NCBI GenBank assembly: GCA_027325905.1
Contig: DAIEEM010000182.1
Location: 1 to 10,319 of the forward strand
Reading direction: 5' to 3'
Length of the DNA stretch: 10,319 nucleotides
Origin: Rhodocyclaceae bacterium
Lineage (GTDB): Bacteria > Pseudomonadota > Gammaproteobacteria > Burkholderiales > Rhodocyclaceae
Positions 1 through 6,202 of the stretch are shown in pieces. A program made the translations under genes and the position numbers. The notes beneath the pieces were generated by a model. It did not search any database and was not told the DNA's origin. It saw only the letters and a list, made by a program, of their open reading frames with translations. The first letter of the stretch is position 1. Each line of letters opens with the position of its first letter.

Positions 1-642
1 TCGCTGCTGCTGGTGCCCTTCCTCGCCTTCTTCTTCCTCAAGGACGGCTTGCGCTTCAAGCGCTTCCTCGCACGCGCCGTACCCAACGCCTTCTTCGAGA
101 GGACGCTCTACCTGCTGCACGAAGTCGACCAGACTCTGCGCGCCTATTTCATGGGACTGATGAAGCTGACCGTGCTCGACACCGTCACCCTGGCGGCCGG
201 CCTCTGGCTGCTGGGGTTTCCCGGCGCACTGGCGCTGGGCTTCGTCTGCGCGGTCCTGGCCTGGATTCCTTACGTCGGTTCGCTACTCGGCGGACTGGCG
301 GTGGTGCTCGTCGCCGCCACCGATTTCCCCGACCAGCCGGCGCTGGCCTACTGGGCCGTCGCGCTGTTCGTCGTCGTGCGGCTGCTCGACGATTTCGTCT
401 ATATGCCGCTGACGGTCGGCAAGAGCCTGCACATGCATCCGCTGGTGACCGTGTTGATGATCTTCGCCGGCGGCGCCGTGGCGGGCGTCTCCGGCCTCAT
501 GCTGGTGCTGCCGGTGCTGGGCGTGGTGATGGTCTGCGGCGAAACCGTCGGCAAGGTGGTGACGGACCCGCGGCTGATGGCGCGGCACCGGCATGCGCGG
601 CTGCTGCGGCGCGGGCAGGCGAGCGTGGATCTCGCTGTCTGA
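1..642 (+). CDS. AI-2E/PerM family membrane transporter, C-terminal part (5' end outside window)
   Basis: The reading frame is open from base 1, so the N-terminus lies upstream; 213 residues and a TGA stop are present. The visible part has a hydrophobic segment at its start, a charged stretch (KDGLRFKRF), then long hydrophobic segments broken by the family signatures WIPYVGSLLGG and DDFVYMPLTVGKSLHMHPL, followed by a glycine-rich segment (FAGGAVAGVSGLMLVLP). The P-x-x-x-G...HPL pattern is typical of the AI-2E transporter family (PerM, TqsA and YdiK relatives), inner-membrane proteins of about 350 residues. Family members have been linked to autoinducer-2 export, Na+/H+ antiport or unknown transport, so the substrate cannot be assigned here. 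The gene converges on the TPR gene with only 9 bp between the two stops and no terminator hairpin in the gap. The family call is firm; the function is open. Confidence 0.9.
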   Translation, partial: SLLLVPFLAFFFLKDGLRFKRFLARAVPNAFFERTLYLLHEVDQTLRAYFMGLMKLTVLDTVTLAAGLWLLGFPGALALGFVCAVLAWIPYVGSLLGGLAVVLVAATDFPDQPALAYWAVALFVVVRLLDDFVYMPLTVGKSLHMHPLVTVLMIFAGGAVAGVSGLMLVLPVLGVVMVCGETVGKVVTDPRLMARHRHARLLRRGQASVDLAV

Positions 643-651
643 CGGCGTCCC

Positions 652-2046
652 TCAGGCCGGGCCGCGATCGGCGAGCGCCGCCAATGCTTTCCTCACATCC
701 GCCATGACCGGCGCCCATCTGCCCGTCGCCGGCTGGCGAAACAGCCGCATGACTTCGGGATACCACGGCGAATCGCTGCGGCCGGTCAACCAGCGCCAGT
801 CCGTCTTGTAGTCCGGCAGCAGCAGCCAGCACGGCTTGCCGAGCGCGCCGGCGAGATGGGCGACGGCGGTGTCGACGCTGATGACGAGATCTAGCTGGGC
901 GACGACGGCGGCGGTGTCGGCGAAGTCCCGGAATTCCGAACCGAGATGGACCAGCGGCTGTCCGTGCGGCGGCTGCGCTGCCTCGTCCTCGCCGGCGCCC
1001 TTCTGCAGGCTGACGAACCGCACGCCGGGGACTTGCCATAGCGGCGCCAGCGTCGCCAGATGCGGCAGCGAGCGATAGGTGTCGTTCTCGAAGCTGAGGC
1101 TGCCCTTCCAGACTAGGCCGACGCGCAGGTCGCCCTGCGGCAGCCGCGGCGCCCAGCGCGCCATGCGCCCGGGTTCCGCATGCACGTAAGGCAGCGCCGC
1201 CGGAATCGAGTCGAGGCGCGTTCCGCAGTAGCGGGGCAGGCTCAGGGGCGGCGTCCAGAAATCACGCGGCACGGCGGTGGCGGCCGCTTCGTCGTAGCCG
1301 GTGATTTCATCGGCTCCTTGCAGCGTCGCGAACAGCGTCTTCAGCGGCGGATGACAGACCATCGCGACATGAGCGGCACCCATCTGTTTCAGTGTAGCGG
1401 CGTAGCGGGCGAACTGGATCATGTCGCCGAGTCCCGCCTCGAAGGCGACGACAATCGATTTTCCTGCGAGCGGTTCGCCGTGCCAGCGCGGGCAGGCGAA
1501 GGCCTTCTCGAAGGGCGCATACCATTCGCGGCCTTCGAAGCTGGCCCAGCCTTCTTCATAGCGGCCCTGGCGCAGCAGCAGGTAGCTGAGATTGAAACGG
1601 GCGTTGGCATGGCCGGGCATGCGCTCAAGGACGCGGCGATAGCATTGCTCGGCTTCGATCTCGCGCTTGGTGCAGGCATAGAGCACGCCGAGATTCGACC
1701 ATGCGGCGGCGCACTGCGGGTCGAGGCGGAGCGCCTCGCGATAGGCGGCTTCGGCTGCGTCGAAGCGCTTGCGTTGGGCGAGATTGACGCCGAGGTTGAG
1801 ATGCGTCTGCGGGCGCGTCGGATCGAGCGCGATCGAACGGCGATGGCAGGTTTCGGCTTCTGCCGCGGCGCCGCGGCGGTCGAGGACGATGCCGAGGTTG
1901 CCGTGGGCCTCGGCGAAGTCCGGCCGAAGGCGCAGCGCTTCGCGCCAGCGCGCTTCCGCGCCGGCCAGGTCGCCCGCCGCCAGCAGGCGGCTGCCCTCCA
2001 GGAATATCGCTTCGGCGCCTTGGCGATCGGCGGCGGCCGGATCCAT
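652..2046 (-). CDS. TPR protein with glycosyltransferase-9-like C-terminal domain, third gene of the ompR-envZ operon
   Basis: This 464-residue protein has about four to five tetratricopeptide repeats from residue 12 to 170, with the W/L-G-Y/A-P pattern (for example EALRLRPDFAEAHGNLGIVL). A GT-B-like half follows. It has a glycine loop GLGDMIQFARY (205-215), a GLVWKGS strand (310-316), DTAVAHLAGALGKP (392-405), and DWRW then DSPWYP (416-430). The last motifs resemble the nucleotide-sugar side of the heptosyltransferase (GT9) fold found in many TPR-fused proteobacterial proteins. No signal peptide or membrane segment is seen, so it is probably cytoplasmic. The ATG directly follows the envZ TGA, with only a weak ribosome site, so translation is probably coupled. 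Transfer of a sugar to an envelope or protein acceptor is inference; donor and acceptor are unknown, and it could be a non-catalytic scaffold. Confidence 0.85.
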   Translation of the reverse strand: MDPAAADRQGAEAIFLEGSRLLAAGDLAGAEARWREALRLRPDFAEAHGNLGIVLDRRGAAAEAETCHRRSIALDPTRPQTHLNLGVNLAQRKRFDAAEAAYREALRLDPQCAAAWSNLGVLYACTKREIEAEQCYRRVLERMPGHANARFNLSYLLLRQGRYEEGWASFEGREWYAPFEKAFACPRWHGEPLAGKSIVVAFEAGLGDMIQFARYAATLKQMGAAHVAMVCHPPLKTLFATLQGADEITGYDEAAATAVPRDFWTPPLSLPRYCGTRLDSIPAALPYVHAEPGRMARWAPRLPQGDLRVGLVWKGSLSFENDTYRSLPHLATLAPLWQVPGVRFVSLQKGAGEDEAAQPPHGQPLVHLGSEFRDFADTAAVVAQLDLVISVDTAVAHLAGALGKPCWLLLPDYKTDWRWLTGRSDSPWYPEVMRLFRQPATGRWAPVMADVRKALAALADRGPA

Positions 2047-3363
2047 TCAGGCGTCCGACCGCGGTACGACGATACGCGCCAGCAGCCCGCCTCCATCGCG
2101 CGGCAGCAGTTCCAGCCGGCCGCTATGGCTGCGGGCGACGCGGTCGACGATGGCCAAGCCCAGTCCGGCGCCGACGGCGTTGGTGCGGGCGTTTTCCCGG
2201 CGGGTGAAGGGAAGCTTGAGGCGCTCGGCCTCGTCCGGCGGGATGCCCGGACCGCGGTCCGCAACGGCGAGACGGACGTTCTTGCCGGCGGTTTGCAGCG
2301 ACAACTCGATCGGCAGGTCGCCGGCATGGCGCAGGGCGTTCTCGACCAGGTTGCCGAGCGCGCGGCGCAGCGCCTTCGGCCGCACCGCCTGCGGCGGCAG
2401 CGCTGCGACGACGCAAGCGATCTCGATACCGCGGCGGCGATACTGTTCGGTCAGGTCCGCCAGCAGGGCGCCGAGGTCTGTTGCCTGCAAGGGTTCGCCG
2501 CCGTCGGCGCGGGCGAAGTCGAGGAACTGGCCTATGGTGCAGTCCATTTCCTCGATGTCGGCGACGGTTTCGGCGCGCATGGCGTCGTCCATGCCGCTCA
2601 TCTCGATGCCCATGCGCAGCCGCGTCAAGGGCGTGCGCAAGTCGTGCGAGATGCCGGCGAGGATGAGCGCGCGATCCTGGTCGAGGCGGTCGAGGTCGGC
2701 GCTCATTTCATTGAAGGCATGCGCCAGCATCTTGATTTCGGTGGGTCCTTCTATGGCGATGGGCCGCGGCGTGCGTCCGCGCCCGATTTCGCCGGCTGCG
2801 GCGGCGAGCGTCTTGAGCGGACGGGCGACGCGCGAAACGATAAGCCAGGTGCCGGCGAGCGACAACAGCAAGGCGGCGGCGGCCCAACCCAGCCATTCGA
2901 TGGGGAAGAAGCGGTCGATGCGCTCAAGCGGCAAAGCGAGCCAGTAATCGGCTTGGTCGCTGTAGTCGATGCCGAAGCTGATGAACAGCGCGCGTTCACC
3001 GTCGCGCCTGAGCGTGAGCATGGTCTGAGGGCCGAGTTGTTCGCGCACCAGGGTTTGTACGCGCCGGAGGAAGGGGCGGTCGGGGAGGGGCTCGATCAGG
3101 TCGGTGTCTTCGACCGGATAGATGTGGATGCCCTCGCGGTCGGAGAGTTCGCGCAGCAGATCGAGGCGGGCTTCGGGGCGGGCGGTGATCAGTGCGGCGC
3201 GGGTGAGGTTGGCGGCGCTGACGATCATCTGCGAAAGTTCGCGCGCCCGCGGCTCGCGCTGGTAGGTGTTGAAAATGACGAACCAGGCCCACACCGAAAG
3301 CAGCATCAGCAGGGCGACAAGCAGGAAGGTGCGCCACAGCAGGGTGCGCGGGAAAAACGTCAT
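2047..3363 (-). CDS. envZ: Osmolarity-type sensor histidine kinase EnvZ
   Basis: This is a 438-residue inner-membrane sensor kinase; E. coli EnvZ has 450. A first membrane helix lies at about 10-31, a periplasmic region of about 120 residues follows, and a second helix lies at about 157-177. Then come a HAMP linker (178-230) and the dimerisation box GISHDLRTPLTRLR with the phospho-accepting His240. The ATPase domain carries the N box (N338, N342), the G1 box DRGPG (369-373) and the G2 box GAGLGLA (398-404). The H-box matches the EnvZ subfamily closely. It is expected to phosphorylate and dephosphorylate the OmpR encoded just upstream. Its ATG overlaps the ompR stop (ATGA), which indicates translational coupling. 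All catalytic residues look intact. The stimulus in this organism cannot be read from the sequence; osmolarity is by analogy with enterobacteria. Confidence 0.93.
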   Translation of the reverse strand: MTFFPRTLLWRTFLLVALLMLLSVWAWFVIFNTYQREPRARELSQMIVSAANLTRAALITARPEARLDLLRELSDREGIHIYPVEDTDLIEPLPDRPFLRRVQTLVREQLGPQTMLTLRRDGERALFISFGIDYSDQADYWLALPLERIDRFFPIEWLGWAAAALLLSLAGTWLIVSRVARPLKTLAAAAGEIGRGRTPRPIAIEGPTEIKMLAHAFNEMSADLDRLDQDRALILAGISHDLRTPLTRLRMGIEMSGMDDAMRAETVADIEEMDCTIGQFLDFARADGGEPLQATDLGALLADLTEQYRRRGIEIACVVAALPPQAVRPKALRRALGNLVENALRHAGDLPIELSLQTAGKNVRLAVADRGPGIPPDEAERLKLPFTRRENARTNAVGAGLGLAIVDRVARSHSGRLELLPRDGGGLLARIVVPRSDA

Positions 3364-4082
3364 TCGGCTTTCTTGCCGTCGGGGACGAATACGTAGCCGA
3401 AGCCCCAGACGGTTTGGATGTGGCGGGGCTTCGTCGGATCGTCCTCGACGAGTCTGCGCAGGCGCGAGATGCGCACGTCGATGGAGCGGTCGAAGACGTC
3501 GTATTCGCGGCCGCGCGCCAGTTCCATCAGCTTGTCGCGGCTCATCGGCTGGCGCGGATGGCTGACCAATATTTTGAGCAGGGCGAACTCGCCGGTGGTA
3601 AGCGGCGTGACGGTCTCGCCGCGCGTCAGTTCGCGCGTCGCCAGATTGATGGAGACGAGGCCGAAGTTGACCACCTCCTCATTGGCGTCGGGTGCGCCCG
3701 GCGGCGGCGGCGCGGCGCGGCGCCGCAGCACGGCGTTGATGCGCGCGACGAGTTCGCGCGGGTTGAAGGGCTTGGGCAGATAATCGTCGGCGCCGAGTTC
3801 GAGTCCGACGATACGGTCGACTTCGTCGCCCTTGGCGGTGAGCATAATGATGGCCACCGCGTTGTTGGCGCCGCGCAGCCGGCGGCAGATGGTCAGACCG
3901 TCTTCCCCCGGCATCATCAGGTCGAGGACGATGAGGTCGTAAATTTCGCGGGCCAGCGCCTTATCCATCGCTTCGGCGCCGTCGACGGCCCTGACGGTGA
4001 AACCCTGTTCGGTCAAGTAGCGCTCCAGCAACTGGCGCAGGCGCTGGTCGTCGTCTACGACGAGAATTTTGGTGTTTGGCAT
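3360..4082 (-). CDS. ompR: Two-component response regulator OmpR
   Basis: This is a 240-residue DNA-binding response regulator. The receiver domain (about 5-117) has the acidic pair D10-D11-D12, phosphorylation site D54 in LIVLDLMMPGEDG, T82 and K104 (LPKPF). A proline-rich linker (RRAAPPPPGAPDA) leads to a winged-helix domain ending in SIDVRISRLRRLVEDD and IQTVWGFGYVFVPDG, almost the same as E. coli OmpR. I chose the ATG at 4082. The protein then starts MPNTKILVVDDD as in OmpR, and an AGGA lies 8 bases upstream on the coding strand (complement of 4091-4094). An upstream in-frame start at 4160 would add 26 residues unlike the family and place the TTACAAAG repeats inside coding sequence. It is the first gene of a three-gene operon with envZ and the TPR gene. 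Its own product is a candidate ligand of the repeats before it. Confidence 0.95.
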   Translation of the reverse strand: MPNTKILVVDDDQRLRQLLERYLTEQGFTVRAVDGAEAMDKALAREIYDLIVLDLMMPGEDGLTICRRLRGANNAVAIIMLTAKGDEVDRIVGLELGADDYLPKPFNPRELVARINAVLRRRAAPPPPGAPDANEEVVNFGLVSINLATRELTRGETVTPLTTGEFALLKILVSHPRQPMSRDKLMELARGREYDVFDRSIDVRISRLRRLVEDDPTKPRHIQTVWGFGYVFVPDGKKAE

Positions 4083-4125
4083 GGCATGAATCCTAGCTTG
4101 ATCGCGGACTTTTGTGCTGGGAAGG

Positions 4126-4143
4126 TTACAAAGACTTACAAAG
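4126..4143 (-). promoter_or_regulatory. Tandem direct repeat upstream of ompR, candidate OmpR-family operator
   Basis: TTACAAAG occurs twice on the plus strand, at 4126-4133 and 4136-4143, with exactly 10 bp between starts, about one helical turn. On the ompR coding strand it reads CTTTGTAA twice. Winged-helix regulators of the OmpR/PhoB family bind as tandem dimers to direct half-sites 10-11 bp apart, and enterobacterial OmpR half-sites contain an ACA core. The repeat lies 44-61 bp before the ompR start codon, so it fits an autoregulatory site. A looser TTACAG follows at 4168-4173. Binding by this OmpR is inference; no clear -35/-10 pair for ompR was found to place the site relative to transcription. 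Confidence 0.5.
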
Positions 4144-4311
4144 CGCGGCGTAGCGCACACATATCTCTTACAGGCGCCCTCTAGAGTTCGGCTGGTACCG
4201 CAAGGTGGCGGACGGGCGGGGGCGACATGAAGGCATTCTTCGTCGCTGCTTCGGTCGTCTCTAATGTTATTGGCATATATTGGCGATCTCCATGCGACAT
4301 CGGCGGTCGGC

Positions 4312-4317
4312 TACAAT
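4312..4317 (+). promoter_or_regulatory. Candidate -10 element for the small exported protein gene
   Basis: TACAAT, preceded by GGC, differs from the sigma-70 -10 consensus at one position. It lies 43 bp before the ATG at 4361. No good -35 hexamer sits at 16-18 bp upstream, so activation by a regulator is possible. TATTGGC repeats at 4268-4274 and 4278-4284, again 10 bp apart, lie about 30-45 bp upstream of this -10. This is a sequence match only. Confidence 0.4.
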
Positions 4318-4360
4318 GTCGTGCGTGCCCTGGTGGCGCTGTTGATCGATTGAGACTGCG

Positions 4361-4654
4361 ATGAGCCGGAATGTGTGGAAACTGCTAGCTGCAAGCGCTG
4401 CCCTGATGGCGTTCGCGCCGGCGTATGCGCAAATGCGGCCCCGTCCGGTGTCCACACCGCGCGCCGATGGCGAACGCGGGACGCCACAGCAGCAACTCGA
4501 TCCGCAGGGCGAGATACCGCAGCGCCAGGAGGTTCCTCCATCGTCCGGCGCCCGGCTGAGTCCCGAACAGCGCCGTCAGTTGCGCCGCGACATCCACGAC
4601 GCGGGCCGCGAACTCTACCCTCCCAAGCCGCAGCGCCCGTCGCCCTCGCCCTGA
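4361..4654 (+). CDS. Small exported protein of unknown function
   Basis: This 97-residue protein starts with a clear signal peptide: MSRN-W-K, a hydrophobic core (residues 7-19) and an AYA site after residue 23. The mature part, about 74 residues, is rich in proline, arginine and glutamine with no predicted hydrophobic segment. It ends with a conserved-looking helix LSPEQRRQLRRDIHDAGRELYP (residues 66-87, given here only as a landmark) and a short proline/serine tail. I recall similar LSP-E-x-RRQLRRD-I endings in small hypothetical proteins of betaproteobacteria, but no function is known to me. It is likely periplasmic. It is divergent from ompR across a shared regulatory region and converges on gph, overlapping its last 40 bp. 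The ribosome site is weak (GAGA about 7 bases before the ATG). The signal peptide and a -10 candidate upstream argue that it is a real gene. Confidence 0.7.
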   Translation: MSRNVWKLLAASAALMAFAPAYAQMRPRPVSTPRADGERGTPQQQLDPQGEIPQRQEVPPSSGARLSPEQRRQLRRDIHDAGRELYPPKPQRPSPSP

Positions 4655-5325
4655 TCGTCCGCACCGGGCTCCGTCCGATCGATCAGCGCGAGGATCTCTG
4701 CCGGCGTATCCACGACGCGGTCGGCGCCCCATTCCGCGATGGGCAGGCCGTCGCCGAGATAGCCGTAGCTGACGGCGACGGTCGTTACGCCTGCGGCCTT
4801 GCCGGCATGGATGTCGCGCACGTCGTCGCCGACGTAGAGAGTTTGCGCCGGCAGCGCGCCGGCCAGTCCGCAAGCCAGCAGCAGCGGCTGCGCGTCGGGC
4901 TTGGGACGGGGGCTGCTGTCGCCGCTGACGAGGCAGGCGGCGCGGCCGCGCAGCCCGAGCGCTTCCGCCAGCGCCAGCGTAAAGCGCTGGGACTTGTTCG
5001 TGACCACGCCCCAGGCGATGGCGCGGGCGTCGAGTTCGGCGAGCAATTCGGCGATGCCATCGAACAGCACGGTGTCGACGCAGATCGCGGCCTGGTAATG
5101 AGCGAGGAAGCGTCGCTGGAATCCCGTGTAGTCGCTGTCGGCCGGCGTTAGGCCGAAGCCCAGGCGCAGCAGCGCGCGGGCGCCGCCGGAAACGTGCGGC
5201 CGCAGCACTTCGTAAGGGATCGGCGCACGCTCGTCCTCCGCCAGCAGTCGGTTGAGGGCGCCGCCGAGATCGCGCGCCGTGTCGGCAAGCGTGCCGTCGA
5301 GATCGAACAGAACGGCCGCCGTCAT
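4615..5325 (-). CDS. gph: Phosphoglycolate phosphatase, HAD superfamily
   Basis: This 236-residue cytoplasmic HAD hydrolase has all four motifs. Motif I is LFDLDGT with nucleophile D8 and acid D10, and motif II is VVTN with T109. Motif III is RPKP with K142, and motif IV is YVGDDVRDI with D167 and D171. The helical cap lies at about 15-85. Length and motifs fit Gph, which removes phosphate from 2-phosphoglycolate formed by DNA repair or RuBP oxygenation. In betaproteobacteria gph commonly follows ubiG, as here (46-bp gap, same strand), which supports the name. Other HAD phosphatases, such as the MupP type that also neighbours ubiG in pseudomonads, cannot be excluded. The last 20 or so residues (GADDQGEGDG and on) are low-complexity and lie partly in the 40-bp overlap with the convergent small gene. 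Confidence 0.85.
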   Translation of the reverse strand: MTAAVLFDLDGTLADTARDLGGALNRLLAEDERAPIPYEVLRPHVSGGARALLRLGFGLTPADSDYTGFQRRFLAHYQAAICVDTVLFDGIAELLAELDARAIAWGVVTNKSQRFTLALAEALGLRGRAACLVSGDSSPRPKPDAQPLLLACGLAGALPAQTLYVGDDVRDIHAGKAAGVTTVAVSYGYLGDGLPIAEWGADRVVDTPAEILALIDRTEPGADDQGEGDGRCGLGG

Positions 5326-5371
5326 ACCGTCGCCGGGCCGCCCCCAAACGGCATGCGAGCGTTTGTCGGCA

Positions 5372-6073
5372 TCATGCGCTGCGCGTTGCCCGCAGAAGGA
5401 AGTTGACGCTGGTGTCGCGGCCCAGCGCGTAGGTCCGGGTCAATGGGTTGTATGTCATGCCGACGAGTTCCTCGACGGCCAGGTGCGCCTCGCGGCAGAA
5501 ACGCGCAAGCTCCGCGGGCCGCAGGAAACGGGCGTAATCGTGCGTGCCGCGCGGCAGCATGTCGAGGATGTATTCGGCGCCGACCACCGCCAGCAGGTAG
5601 GCTTTGAGATTGCGGTTGATGGTCGAAAAGAACACCGTGCCGCCGGGCTTGACGAGCGCGGCGCAGGCGCGCACCGTACTGGCCGGATCGGGCACGTGTT
5701 CGAGCATCTCCAGGCAGGTGACGATGTCGAAAGCGGCCGGCTCGGCTGCCGCGAGTTCTTCGGCGGCAATCTGGCGATAGTCGACTTTCTGGCCGCTTTC
5801 GAAAAGATGCAGTTGGGCGACGCCCAGCGGTTTCTCGGACAGGTCGATGCCGGTGACCTGCGCCCCGAGCGCGGCCATGCCTTCGGCAAGCAGGCCGCCG
5901 CCGCAGCCGACGTCGAGCACGCGCTTGCCGGAGAGCGCGACGGCGCGGTCGATCCAGCCCAGGCGCAGCGGATTGATGTCGTGCAGGGGCTTGAATTCCG
6001 AGTTGGGGTCCCACCAGCGATGGGCCAGTTCGCCGAATTTGGCGAGTTCTTGCGGGTCGGCGTTGAGGTTCAT
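5372..6073 (-). CDS. ubiG: Ubiquinone biosynthesis O-methyltransferase UbiG
   Basis: This 233-residue class I SAM-dependent methyltransferase carries out the two O-methylation steps of ubiquinone synthesis, at the cytoplasmic face of the membrane. Family features are [12 protein letters not shown] near the N-terminus, [16 protein letters not shown] (26-41), and SAM motif [14 protein letters not shown] (52-64) with D77 after it. EMLEHVPDP (122-130), [15 protein letters not shown] (141-155) and [17 protein letters not shown] (163-179) follow. All match E. coli UbiG closely. I chose the ATG at 6073; a GTG at 6100 would add nine residues but has no ribosome site. The ATG has no Shine-Dalgarno either, but a TACAAT lies just upstream (see 6080-6085). 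It is followed by gph and separated from ompA by a terminator, so ubiG-gph is probably its own transcript. Confidence 0.95.
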   Translation of the reverse strand: MNLNADPQELAKFGELAHRWWDPNSEFKPLHDINPLRLGWIDRAVALSGKRVLDVGCGGGLLAEGMAALGAQVTGIDLSEKPLGVAQLHLFESGQKVDYRQIAAEELAAAEPAAFDIVTCLEMLEHVPDPASTVRACAALVKPGGTVFFSTINRNLKAYLLAVVGAEYILDMLPRGTHDYARFLRPAELARFCREAHLAVEELVGMTYNPLTRTYALGRDTSVNFLLRATRSA

Positions 6074-6079
6074 GGCGAG

Positions 6080-6085
6080 ATTGTA
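6080..6085 (-). promoter_or_regulatory. Candidate -10 element immediately upstream of ubiG
   Basis: On the ubiG strand TACAAT is followed by six bases and then the ATG at 6073. Transcription starting about seven bases after the -10 would begin at or next to the A of the start codon, giving a leaderless mRNA. No recognisable -35 lies at the usual distance. If the true start were the GTG at 6100, this match would be codons for Tyr-Asn and a coincidence. Confidence 0.35.
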
Positions 6086-6156
6086 AGGCGCAATCCGCAC
6101 GCGGTGCTCATTGCGGCGGTGGGGCCGGACGAGGAAGCGAACGTTAAGTCGAAACG

Positions 6157-6185
6157 AAAAAAAAACCCTGCGCAGGCAGGGCTTT
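6157..6185 (-). terminator. Intrinsic terminator of the ompA-like gene
   Basis: On the minus strand, 17 bp after the ompA stop, CCCTGC and GCAGGG form a perfect 6-bp stem around a 4-base loop. A G-U pair and three A-U pairs can extend it, and the downstream side runs straight into nine T residues (the A-run at 6157-6165 on the plus strand). This is a strong rho-independent terminator. The plus strand has only three T after the stem, so it works in one direction. It separates ompA from ubiG-gph. Confidence 0.93.
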
Positions 6186-6202
6186 CGATGCCGAAACGCA
6201 GC

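Noticed and set aside
1180..3396. Plus-strand open frame of 738 codons opposite envZ and the TPR gene
   Set aside because: It spans two well-supported genes on the other strand and its protein is low-complexity, with no recognisable domain. Long antisense frames are expected in GC-rich genes.
4083..4160. N-terminal extension of OmpR to a start at 4160
   Set aside because: The extra 26 residues do not resemble OmpR, the ATG at 4082 has a well-spaced AGGA, and the extension would contain the tandem operator-like repeats.
3414..4184. Plus-strand open frame of 256 codons opposite ompR
   Set aside because: ompR is nearly motif-identical to its family. The opposite frame has no domain and crosses the ompR regulatory repeats.
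4085..4360. A small RNA or riboswitch in the divergent region
   Set aside because: I saw no stable hairpin followed by a T-run and no known riboswitch core.
6101..6156. Extra small gene between ubiG and the ompA terminator
   Set aside because: There is no convincing start with ribosome site, and the gap is too short to support a gene beyond ubiG's upstream region.
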